Below are positions 38,900 through 50,370 of a stretch of 64,000 bases of DNA, piece after piece (the first letter of the stretch is position 1; the number at the start of each line of letters is the position of its first letter). The stretch is from Penelope pileata (lineage: Eukaryota > Chordata > Aves > Galliformes > Cracidae): the NCBI GenBank assembly GCA_013396635.1, contig WBMW01005660.1:759594-823593 (forward strand), read 5' to 3'. Below the pieces are notes generated by a model. The model did not search any database. It was not told where the DNA came from and saw only the letters and a program-made list of their open reading frames with translations. The translations under genes were made by a program, and so were the position numbers.

Positions 38900-39310
38900 A
38901 TAGCCCTTTGCTTTGTAATCATACCCCTTTTTTATTTAAAGTTTTGCCTCCCTACCCATTCAACATATCCTCATTAGCATTGCTTTTACTTTTCAGAAGC
39001 GTACATTCAATATTATAGGCTTGGAGTTCTTTTGTTTTCTCCCCGAAGAGGTAAAACCCTGGGAGATTTAAGTATCTACTTGATAGGCTCACACAATCTT
39101 AATCAGCCTATAATGGAGCTAATGGCTGTTTGTCATCCTTGGAGATATAAATTTCCTGGTGATGTCTACTGCAGTCAGTGCATGAAGTATGCTCTGACTG
39201 CCAGCAAGGGCTAATAACCAGGAGAAGGGCAGCCAGCTTCATTAGCGAGAGGGAGACCGTGCCGGCTGCTTTTCTGGGGAACTCTGCTTTTTGAATACCG
39301 AGGGGGGAAA
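38900..39310 (+). promoter_or_regulatory. PHACTR2: Putative 5' UTR / internal promoter for PHACTR2 short isoform
   Basis: This sequence immediately precedes the MDNA start codon. An in-frame TAA lies at 39215-39217, so the ORF cannot extend upstream. The block is not CpG-rich, suggesting a tissue-restricted promoter rather than a housekeeping one. The transcription start is not visible; an upstream non-coding exon is also possible. Confidence 0.4.
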
Positions 39311-39323
39311 ATGGATAATGCTG
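39311..39323 (+). CDS. PHACTR2: PHACTR2 alternative first coding exon (MDNA)
   Basis: ATG-GAT-AAT-GCT-G is followed by a perfect GTAAGT donor at 39324-39329. Known mammalian PHACTR2 isoforms begin M-D-N-A-V-D-G-L, where the first four residues plus one base form a separate first exon. The match here is exact for residues, phase (1) and strand, and the Kozak context is strong (A at -3, G at +4). The phase equals that of the island exon at 13788-13911, so both can join the same downstream exon. At 13 coding bases it is invisible to ORF finders. The short length leaves some room for coincidence, but location in the expected intron makes it convincing. Confidence 0.75.
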
Positions 39324-42300
39324 GTAAGTGAAATAAAACAGATCTTCCTTCTTAGCGAGGCTACGGGGTTCGTTTGCCTTCTGTCTCACTTGCTGCAGGA
39401 GATGTGTTTCTTTAGCCTTTGTGGGTCCTTCCGTTTTAAAGTCCTTTATTAGAGCAAATTTCTATGTGTAAAATGTGGCACACTTAAGTTTTTAACCCTT
39501 TGACAGTCAGTTTTTCTGTTTTAAGTCGGTGTTTCCTTGCAGTATGAGTCAAAACTGTAATGCAGGATCTGCCTTTCTAAGGTTTTCAGTTTTGTTTCGG
39601 AAGCTGTATGCAGGAAATGTGGAAGGAAAGGAAAACACATATTGTCAAGTAGGAAAATATCTTTTGCAGATTGCAATAGGTGTGTATAGGTAACTAACAA
39701 AGCTCACCAGAAGTGAATAACGCATATCTTGTATCTGCATTATTTTGAGCTGCTTCTATTCTCTGTTTCCTCTCTCTTATATTTAGAACATAAAATACTG
39801 AACACATTCACACTTTTTATTGTTTTCTTTGATGTTCCAACTTTAGATCATGCATTTTCATGCCAAATAATGTACTGCATCATTTCTAAGGAGGTGCACA
39901 CAATACCAACATTGTATATGTAATGAAATGGTTTATTTGCATTTCCCATTTGCATTACCTTGTATCCCTAAGCACTTTTTGCAATGCTTTTTGTGATGGA
40001 TATTTTGCGTGTTACTTTGACGGCTGTAAAACCTGAACATTTCAGTGTGATTGATTGAGATTCACACTGGGATATAGAATTTATGGTAGACTCAGTCCCC
40101 TTTGAAACCTTCTCAAATAATCAGATTTGTCTAACGTTGACCTTTAAGGTGTTCATCTCTACAATGCATGAAAAAAAGATCTACAGCAGATTTCGGAGAT
40201 GATGCTTTGAGGGTAGCTTAGTTTTGTGTTTTTATTTTTATTGTTCACATAATAGTAGCGAAACTCTTGCTTATGTCTGCTAAGCTGTCCAGGTAAATCT
40301 CATCTCAGATGTATTGTCATCAGCTTCTGTGACAAATTCCTGCTCTTATTTCCGTAAAATCGAAGACCAAAAATAAACTTTTTCCAGAAATTAAAATGCT
40401 GGTATTCATGGAAGATTTCATTGCTGGTACCTGTGAGCTTAAAAGCTGAGTTGGCCCTAGCATAACAAACATTTCCATGAAATAAGTAAGATTAAAATAC
40501 TTTTTGCATTTGATGCTTGGTCGTCTTGTGAGAAGACTTAACCTAATAAATGCTAACGATGTGTTCGATGTTCTGTGACAAGGCAGAATTTTCCATTTGG
40601 AGGGGAAGGATAAGGATTCCTGTTCTCCAGCACAGAATGCTTGTGGGCAAGAGACACCCTGAGCAGCTAAACCCTTCAGGTTTTTGAACTCTCCAGCAGC
40701 AGCAACTAATGCTACCAAAGTCTTGACAGAGCTATTACTTTAATCCAGCTATAAGAATCTGCTCTGGAATGAGTCACATTTGTTTTAAAGGCCAGTTTTA
40801 TGGCTGGGGTGGATGGGATAAAGAGGGAAGCTGGTATATGAAAACCATAGAAACAGATTTTCCTGTGTGTTTATATATATTTTTTGCCTTAGGAAGATGC
40901 TGATTTTCTTGGGATCTGTAAAATCCATAAGTTAGAATAAGTAAGACTTTGCTCTCTGCAGAACTTCACCAACTAATCGGAAAGCCTCTTATAAGACCAG
41001 TTTCCTGAATAACTCCAGATTATTTTTTTAATGCAGAAACAGTGACTGATACTTTGTTGCTTTTTTTATATATACAGTAGAGCTTAGTTGAAATAGCAGA
41101 AGGAGACTTAAGGACCAGTTAAGAAAATTCAACAACTGCTGCAAGTAAGCCTCAGTGAGAAGGTTGATCTGTTCCCAAAGCATCTGCAAAGGGATTTTTA
41201 GGGCACTTGACTCTTAAGTGAAAGCAAACAGAGCCAGGTGCCAGCATGGGGAGCACACAGCCGACACGCCGACACCTCTGTGGGCCTGGTCATGCCTTCT
41301 GCACTTCACAGGGATGCAAGCAGGCCTTTGAAAGCCCCATGCTGAAATCTGGGCTCTTATCAAACAGAAAGGAGTGGGATATCTGCAGCCATAAAACTAT
41401 CCGCCTCGTTAGTTTGTTCTCTGGTAGTTGGCCAATTGAAAATGTAAACATGCTAATGTATACCAACTGGATACCTGCCTGGATTCTTCTTAAAGAGATG
41501 CTATTTCTGGCAGCACAGAACCGCAGAGCCCTAGCTCAGCTGCAAGCTGTAGCTGCCGAGTGTTAGAAATAATTTGGTTATCGGTGTTGGTGAATCAGGC
41601 CTTTGTTATTGCATTCATCGTGCTGCCAAAGAGACTTTCAGAGTCAGACCATGGATAACTGCTGGGCAAAACTGCATCTCCTGCTCCCCACAGCAGAAAT
41701 ATCTCTGTAATTCATGAGTCGTATTCTGTGCCATCATCGAAGTAATTTTTGTGGCCAAAACTGTTGTTTAAAAAGATCTGTGTTGCTAATAGGTCAGCTG
41801 TGTAGGTACATGCTATTTTGTGGTTTTGAGAAACCATGTTTTCATTTAGAAAGTCCCTTCATTTAAACGCTAAATTGCTTATTTTTAATCTGTGCCACTG
41901 AGAGCTAAACACCACTGTCGTCTCATGTGCTCTTTTAAAAGCCCTTCCTGGAATAACAATAAAATATTCATCAATCCGTGCGTGGCACGTTAGGGCAGTT
42001 CTGGCAGTATTCTTGAGCCTGTTTTGGCGGCAGTTCTTCCTGACGGTTTGGCTGCAGGTATTTGGCCATGAGACTGCCTGCACTGCAGGAGGGCACCAGC
42101 GGGCCCAGCACTGCAGCCTCACTGCACGCCTCTGCTCTGGCCCAGGCACAAGGCCGAAGGCATCAGTGATACAATAACACTCACTTTACAAGGCCAAGGG
42201 AGGGCTGGAAATAACTCATGGGAAAGAAAGAGAATATAAAAGTAGTGAGAAACTTGTGTAGCAGGAAGAAAGGAGCTGCGGAAGCAGACACGCTCCCAAG

Positions 42301-45300
42301 TGATGCTTTTTTTGGGATTTCCTGTCAGGAGTGAGATCAGCACCGTCCCTTCCCCCAGAGCTCCTGTCTGGCACCCCATCTTCAAGTGGACAAGTCTCAT
42401 GTCATTCGTAACCACACAGAGGTGCCAAGGGCAGGGATTTTGGCAGGGTGAGACACACCACAGCCCTCAAGCAAAACCGAGAGGCCTTGTTTCATCTTTC
42501 TTGGGGATTTGCGTGACTGCTTTGCACTTGGAATATTATTGCAGCAGTAATGAGCTAGCTGTGGTTAACTGTTACTCTGAATTGTGTCAGCTCTGTGGCA
42601 AGGGCTGCAGGCTGGGACTTCCAGTAAATAATCTGTTTTAAAGGAACTGGCAGTCCTGTGTGCTAAAAATCCTACCTTTGAGAAACATCAAACAGCACAC
42701 AGAACTTCTCTCACCACTGGTGAAGTTTAGAGTTGTCCATAGAAGAAAGCATGCAGTTATGGTGGGACAGGGTGGATAGCCAGGTGTCAGCTTAGCCTTC
42801 TCCTGCATGGTGAAGCATGTCACAGGAAGGTGAGGAGACAGAGGAAGCTGTTTGCTGACTGTAATTCCCTTGCTTTTGAACTAATGTCACCTTTGTCTTT
42901 CAGTGAGTCAATAGGACTTACTTAGCATCCTTTAAATATAGGACTGCCGGGATTGAATGCTGGTTAAGAATTTGACCTTACAGATACCTCGTAGTTTTTT
43001 ATGCGTATTTCAGGCAAACGGTGCACAACTTAATGAAATTCTGCAATTCTGTGATTCTCTGAAATGTAAGCGAGAAAAACATTCAGGTAGTGAGAAGAGC
43101 AAGCTGGGAGTTGGGATTCAGATTGTTCCTGGCTTTCTCATCAACTCACTGTATTCAGAAACCTCTACTATGGCCCAGCTTGTCTGTGTGCAGAATTAGC
43201 CTATCCAACAGTCTCGTGGTGTGTAAGGTTCACTTGGTGCCCATAAAGGGCTCTGAAATACTTTGGCCATCTATAGCTTAGGCTTGGCTGAGTTGTCCCT
43301 ATCTTGTTTGAAAACCTACAGAAATAAAGCCACTTGCAGTGCAGACAGTGGCAGTGTAACTGTAGGTTTGCCCATTGTGCTGTGAAAACTCCAAACTCCA
43401 GCAGTAATTCCTTTTGGAAAGGATGCCAGCATCTCCTTTCTCTCCATCCCACACTTTTGTATGAGTTCACTCATTATCCTTGCAAAATGTAGTTATCAGT
43501 GACGCCACATTGACTTTTATTGGGTTCATGTGCTGTTTTCTATGGATCACAAAACGGTTTGCACCTGGACCATAAAATACAAAGCAAAAATCAGCTTTTT
43601 TATTCTACACTACATGTCTTTATCTGCCTCCTGTGTGCACTCATGGCCTCAGTTGTGGCAGATGCTGAAGTGTGTCACAGGTCGCCATCTCCTACACAGT
43701 TGATTTTTTTTTTCCTGATGTAATTTTAGAACAATACTCATGGCATATGTTCCTTTACCCAGAAACTTGAACACTGCATTTATGAAGTCGTATTCTTGGG
43801 AAATGATTCTGTCGGCACTGAACTTCCCTTTGAGGCTGCTGCTCCCAACTTGTTTTCAAGTCTGTACACAAGTAGCTCCAGAGTTACTCTGTAATAATGA
43901 GCATCAGAAGTAAATAAATGCTGTGTAGGAACAAAATGGTGATGCATCTTCTAACTTAGTGATCTTTCCTCATTCCACCTGGAATGGTTCTCGGGTAACC
44001 TTTTAGATAGAAACACTGTGGTTGCCTCACACTGACACACACTCATGATATGTCTTAGATTCTCCACAGCACTTCTTATAAAGAAGCTCTGTGAACTCCA
44101 TCCAGGTGTTTTGGAGAAATGGTGTAATGCAGATTTTATTTTCTAGTAAGTTCTGACTGTTTTCTGACAGGAAAAAAAAAAAAGGTAGCAAGCATCAACC
44201 CATTGGATGCATACCTTATATTTATATCTTCTGATAGCGTGGGTTTTGGCAAAATGCCCTCAGGCCCCCTGTTCTGAACGCTGAATCATTACTGCCGTGC
44301 ACTGTGATGAAAGAAGTGCTGCATATGGACACAGAAACCCAAATTATACAAGCAGTGTCTCCTCACAGACTTGTAGCAGCCACCAGACCATTGCTGCAGG
44401 AGCCAAGCTTTTGGAGAGCACAAAGAATCAGTCAGGAGGGGGAAAGGTGGTGTTAAGAGGCACTGGCACAAATCACTCAGAGAAAAGCAGCCTGGGCTCT
44501 GGGGGCTTGGAAGGGAAGGCATCAAATTGAGGGGCTTGAAGTTATCCACGAGGGGAAAAGCAGCAAAGAGCAGGTGGCTGATGATAAGGATCCAGTCTGT
44601 TGCTATTTAATCACCGTTCATTGTCTCAGACCATGAATCTTTTAGGAAATTTGCTCCTTACTTACGGAGTGCCTTGCAGGAGTATTGCTTTGGGCTCTGA
44701 AAGTAGCTGGATGGAATTTTACCAAAAAGTCTTTATTTTCCCTCTCATTATTTAACCATTTTTTATATTTTCACATAAAATGTTTATGAGACCTCCTCCC
44801 GAAGCATAACTGGATAAAAATAAGTAGCTTAGGACTGTAAGACTTCCTAGCAACCTTCCTTGGAAGAGATAAGCAATTGCAAGCGAGGCAGCCCCACAGT
44901 GCTCTGGTCACTCCTGCTGGGAGTCCAAGGGGGCCCCAAGCTGAGTGCGAGGCCCCCGCTGCTGCCTGCTGAGAGGCAGAGGGCCGGGGTGACAGGTCGT
45001 GCTATTTACTATCCCATCCCCAAGGAGCAGTGTGGGCTTGGTTGCGTGCACATCTCAGTGCCAGAAGGGATACTGGGGATTCTAGTATATAGCAGTATAA
45101 AAGTGTTCTCCCTAAGGAGCCCATGGGACAGTGGTACCACAGTCGTACGGCTTCTCACAGGCAGCAGAGAATTTTGGTTTTAGTCATCTGTTTGTGTACT
45201 GGAGGAGACAAACTCCACCCAGACCTGTTGGCAATAGAATATCTGAGATTCTGAGAACATGTGGCTCAAGCAATGGATTTGAGGGTAGGATTAAGTCACT

Positions 45301-46639
45301 GATCACATCCAGTTTTCAAATAAGGCAAAAGACCCAGGAGAGGCTGAACTGACCAGTGCAAATATTTGCTTATTCTTAGTTTGCTCAGCACCAACGTTCC
45401 TGTAATATAAATGTCAAAAATTAGTGTTTGCATTTCACAACTCATTAAATGCTAAAATCCTTTTGACTGTATTTCTGAATGGTACCAGAATGTTTCGTAA
45501 TCATAAAGACCGTTCCATGTCTCTGCAGGGAGGCAGGTGTGCTGGGAGACGCCTCCAGAAGTGAGCTTCTCACCTCTGGCTTGACCTGTGCTGGCAGAGG
45601 CCTTGCACAGTGTAACTCAGACACAAACGTGATGGCAGCTGGCATTGCCACAGGAACCAAAGCTGGGATGGATTTGTCCTCACTGCAGCTCCTGCTGACT
45701 CACAAGTCCCTTCTGTCTTTCTCACTGGTGCTCAATGTGGTCCAAAATGTGAGGGATATTTGGAGGTGGAGGCTTGCATGGGAGCCATGCACTGACAGTA
45801 TGACTGTCTCAAACAGCAGAAAATGTGTGTTGCTGAGTCTGCTTGTTGGCATTTAGAGCACAGTCCAGCAATACTGAGCTCTGGCTGTACTGCCAGAGGA
45901 AATGGTCTGTTAATGCAGGAAGCCTATGGAGTTCTTGCACATGTGTTTTGCAAAAATGACATATATATTTTTCCTTCTTTGTTTGTAGCTGCAGTAGTTA
46001 TGTCTCCTTTTTCTTCCCTTTTCTGTTTCTGTTTTTGCTATTTAATATTATTAAAATAGCTAATGTGACACATTATTCTGTTTTAATTTCAAGTGTAATT
46101 TGGCAACTTCTAGTGGTGGGATAAGGTCTAATTGCTCTTGGCATTTTAAAAAGAAATGCAAATAACAAAGACATTGAACTGATAAATTTTGACAGCTCAC
46201 ATAACACTTTTTTCAGTGGATTTTTTCCATGCATTTTTAATACCTAGAATAGTCAGCCTGAATATTACCATATTTACAATAAATCATTATTCTGCTTTGT
46301 CAGGCAATATACAATCAGCAGTTTTCAATAAAGGATCTGAAAACTGTTTAATGTTAATTCCATGACACAAACTTATAGATGCCAGACAATTTAAAATTGG
46401 GGCCAATATGCTGTCCTTACATTGGGATATTAAGAAATAATTGGAGCACAGTAAGGGCAGGTTGCCAAATGTAACTTCTACGTTCCCTAGTTTGTGTCAC
46501 TTAGCACAGTGATTGTATTGCATTATATGGCTTCTGTGAGACATATACACGTTTTCTACTCAGCAGCTGAAGATTCTGAGTGCTGCCTGTAGGAGGTAGG
46601 AGTGGCTGCTTACTTTCGTAGGTGTGTGGCTTGAGGAAC
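39324..46639 (+). other. PHACTR2: PHACTR2 intron downstream of MDNA exon, first part
   Basis: No coding exon for the basic FKPWKWRKKK-type segment that should follow was found. The stretch is AT-rich, with no named repeats. The sequence from about 46030 to 46560 is notably AT-rich and complex rather than repetitive, and could hold conserved non-coding DNA. Confidence 0.5.
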
Positions 46640-46741
46640 AGAGAATCTCAGAGTGCTTTGGGTTGGAAGGGATCTTAAAGCCCACTCAGTCCCACGCCGT
46701 GCTATGGGCAGGGCTGCCCCCACCAAATCAGACTGTCCAGG
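46640..46741 (-). mobile_element. CR1 LINE fragment, part 1 (split by LTR)
   Basis: The complement of a CR1 3' end: gggttggaagggatctta, then aagcccactcagtccca and the gactgtccagg end. The homology resumes without loss at 47270, on the other side of the LTR. Confidence 0.9.
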
Positions 46742-47269
46742 TGTTATGGTTTGACTCAGCAGATAGCTAAGTTCCACACAGTTATTCACTCACCCTCCTC
46801 CCTCCCCAAATGGGACAGGGGAGAGAAGTAGAGAGATATGCAGTAAAATGCGTGGGTTGAGATAAATGCTATTTACTAAAATAGTAAAGAGAACAACAGA
46901 AATAACAGTACATATATATATACAAAAAGGATATGCAGAGCAAGGGCTCACAGCCACTGGTGACCCTTCCTCCTGGCTAGCCCCTTACATAACAAAGAAG
47001 AACCCGGAAACCCGACCAACCAATCACATGATGTTATATGGTATGGAATAGCTCTTTGGTCAATTTGGGTCAGCTGCCCTGGTCCTGTCCCCTCCCAGTT
47101 CCCAGCTCCTTATGCCCCCCTTAACTATTTCACTGGCAGAGGAATGCGGAAGTGAGTTATGTCCTCGGCTCTGTTCAACACTGCCAGGACGTTATCAGTA
47201 TCTCTGAGGTACAACATAAATTCATACTAGACACTACAAGAAGCGTAACTTCTGTTAGAAACTAAGACA
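46742..47269 (-). mobile_element. Solo LTR of an ERVL-like endogenous retrovirus
   Basis: This 528-base insertion breaks a CR1 copy. It has 5'-TG...CA-3' ends and is flanked by the direct repeat CCAGG (46737-46741 and 47270-47274), a 5-base target-site duplication typical of ERVL and some class I elements. Read on the minus strand it begins TGTCTTAG and ends CATAACA. Near its 3' part it has an AT-rich stretch with tttatctcaaccca, like other bird ERVL LTRs I know. No internal gag, pol or env sequence is present, so it is a solo LTR left by LTR-LTR recombination and carries no protein-coding capacity. Confidence 0.85.
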
Positions 47270-47365
47270 CCAGGGCCCATCCAGCCTGGCCTTTAATGCC
47301 TCCATAAATGGGGCACCCACAGCTTCTCTGGGCACCTGTGCCAGTGCCTCACCACCCTCTGAGTA
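47270..47365 (-). mobile_element. CR1 LINE fragment, part 2 (split by LTR)
   Basis: This continues the CR1 sequence broken at 46741: ggcccatccagcctggcc, then cacccacagcttctctggg and ctcaccaccctctgagtaa. The orientation and order match part 1. Confidence 0.9.
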
Positions 47366-49589
47366 AAGCATCACAGAATTCAGGAACAAGGATGGTTTGG
47401 GCCTTGAACATGGGAATGGGACTCAATAGCAGAGCCCACCTTTCCAACTTTTCCTACAGAGCTCAGCAATTTCTTTTCCTCCTTTAGCACCTCACCAAGA
47501 CCATGCATGCCCTGTGTCAGTGCCAGAGCTCCTGCAGCTTCCTCCAAGCACCCTGGTATGCTTACGCTGCACGGTGCCTTTTGCCCAGCAGGCATTAATC
47601 CAGACCCACAAAAACAGGGTAATTGGCCACATCACAGCCCCATCCTGCCTGCTGTGTTGGAGGTGCCATCCACACTGGTGATCTACCCGTCAGAAGCAGG
47701 TTGCATGGTGACTCATGAAGGCACTGTGGTCATCTGTAACGTTAGGCAGTGTAGATAGTGGGAAAATACTTTCTTATCTAAACCTGGGAACTCTAAGGCC
47801 AAATTAACTGTGGTGGAGCCTGGGGCAAGATTTTGGGGTCTGTCAAAGTGAGCAATTTACTTTGCAATGCCAGCAACATCTGAGGGTGATGGACATTACC
47901 ATATTTTATTGTCCTCCACTTCAAGATAACGTAACGTCTATTAACGTTCATTGTTCTAGCTCGGGTGTTGAATCTTCAACACGCCTATCACAGGAGATGA
48001 AATAGTTGTACACAGAGCTCTGGATGTTTGGACATTCCTGTCACATTTGAAGCCTCTCAAATTCTGTAGGTGCTGTGCACATTCCTTCATCCTGCAGCCC
48101 AGGAAACTTGCCTGCAACATGGAGTGGTCAGGTATAATATTGGCAAAGCAGGCAGATTGCTCAGCACCATTTAGAGTCTTATTTTAGGAGCAAAACCAGC
48201 CAGCATCCTTCCCACCCCAAAATGTTCCCTTCTCCCAAGGAGGACTAAGAGGTTGTGGTGGGACCTCTTTCTCTCTCTGTTAGCTGCCTGCATCACTCTT
48301 TCTTCTGCACCGTGAGTGAATGAACTAAGGATACACCACTGCAGTGAGGGGGCAGATTGCATGGCTGCTGTTTCGAAGCACTTTTCTGAGAGCAGTGTTT
48401 TTCTGTTGCGTAGTAATGCTGTGTGTGCATTGGTAAAGGCTGCTGCTCTCTGCAGTCCTGTTATACCCATTGTGATGCTGTTGTCTACCTGACGCAATGG
48501 CTCGCTAATTCAGTGACAGGAAAAGCTCAACTGAGTTAAAGATCAATCTGAGACAAGCTCCCTCATTGCTGCTTGCAATCACAGCTGGATTTTGTTACTG
48601 CTTTTTTTTTTCTTATTTTGTGGCATCACCGCCTCTTGTCCATGTTCTCCTTTTTTTCGCTTTGCCTTTAAGCTTTTTTCCACGCCGGTAAGGGGCACTT
48701 CAAGTAGTAGCTCAGACTGCTGGTGGAGAAAAGGGTTGTGAAAGACAGCTGATATGCATTTACTTGAAAAAGCAGCAAAACTAAACTTCTCAGCACCATG
48801 TGGATGGAGCTGAGTGACCAGTTTGGTTTCTCAAAACACAGAATGAACAAAGTTGGTAAGAGAAAACTTGCCTGTGTCAACTGAGCTTCTTTCAACACAA
48901 AAGGCAGAGAAAGTTTCATGCACCATGTGATTTTCCTCCTTGTCACCTCTCTGATCATGTCTGCCTAGGCATGAACACTCAGAAACTGGATGTTCTTCAC
49001 AACTGGTACCAAGCTACATCCCACAGCTGGGAGGTGGTCCCTAAGTTACTTTGGATTTTGCTGTGTCAAAGATGATTACTCCAAAATTTTTCCTCTTTAA
49101 AAAGAATATCAGCTCTTCCACTTTGTTCCTAATTCTTTGCTCCAATTTTAGGGAACATTAAATCAAATTCTGTTACTTGTTCATTTATAGAACAAGCCAT
49201 CTCTTTGCCATATTTGTGCACAGTTGCATCCCATGCTTTGTGTAGTTCAGAAGGCATTGCAAACACATGGGAGCAAAAATGCTTCCCAAGCAAAACAAGG
49301 CACTGATCTGTGAGGCTGATGCTCAGCCACCGCACAGAGCCTGTGGAAAGCCAGCATTGCTTAGGGCTGATGTAGGAGATGTCCGGATGGACCTTTCCCA
49401 TATGTGTAGGAGGAATGCAAGCAGGGAAGAGAGGGAGAGAGGTCCTAACCTGCTGCAAGATGCATTAGTGTATTGTAGTGGCTGGGAAAGTGTTACCAAA
49501 GAGAGGTTTTGTCACCTTTGTGAGAGAGCTGCATGCTTTTGAAGAGGTGATTATTAATCTGTTATAACAGTTATTAAAAGCAGTAAGTA
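47366..49589. other. Intronic, no recognised gene
   Basis: No exon or repeat was identified. A T run occurs near 48602-48611. Confidence 0.5.
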
Positions 49590-50370
49590 AAGTACACTGG
49601 TAATCATTAGCTGGTGAGTCTGACATCTATCCCAAGCAAAAATATGGAACAGATGATTCAGGGACGGAGCCAGAAAGAATGAAGAAACTGAATACAAATA
49701 ACTCCAGTCAACGTGGGTTTTAGGAAAAACAGGTTTGTGGAAGTTATTTCATACAGCTAACTTGCTGCATTGCAAGATGTATAGCTTGGTTCTGCTGGTA
49801 GGCACTAACACGATACACAATCAGTATGGTATGTATCAAATGAGTTATTCAGTACCTAAATGCTAGGCTTCAGAATACAAATGTATTTTGGGAATTTTTG
49901 CTGCATGTCTGGTGTGATTCAGGAGGTATCCAGCAAGAACTGGTTCTCTGCTCCATGCTGTGTGCTGCTCCTAGCAATGACTGGCAAGAAAATATGTAAC
50001 TGTTTTTAGGTGAGAAACCAATACATTCAATATGGACAAACAAAAGGCTGTATAATCGAGGAGGGGAATAATTAGGTCATGGTTACAGCTTGACAGGCTC
50101 GGCCTTGAGAAGCAATGATTTTGAAAGGTACTTGCCTAATACATATCATCACACTGGGAGCACAGGGTCAGCTGATGAGCTGTGTCCCAGAGAGCTAATG
50201 TATTCTTCAAGTGTATTTGCAACATTGAAAGACAGTGTTTGACTATTTTGAGCAATGGAGAGACCGTTCCTGGGGTGTTAGGTAACCTCTGGCATCCCAT
50301 ATCTTGCTTGAAACCTGAAAATCTAGAGAGGATTCAGGAAAGCCTTGTAACTCAGCAGTTGGAGTCGCTC
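49590..50370 (+). mobile_element. Old, decayed CR1/L2-like LINE remnant
   Basis: Around 49610-49665 the forward strand reads like the first RT block of CR1/L2-type LINEs (LVSLTSIPSK-MEQMI). About 49700-49725 resembles the following (Q)xGF(R)K block. The rest, to about 50370, is a weaker, degenerate match. Stops and indels are frequent. The right boundary is uncertain. Confidence 0.45.

Noticed and set aside
41246..41566. ATG with MGSTQP, considered as the third known PHACTR2 start (MGQTSV-type)
   Set aside because: The residues differ after MG, and no donor in phase 1 follows at the expected distance.
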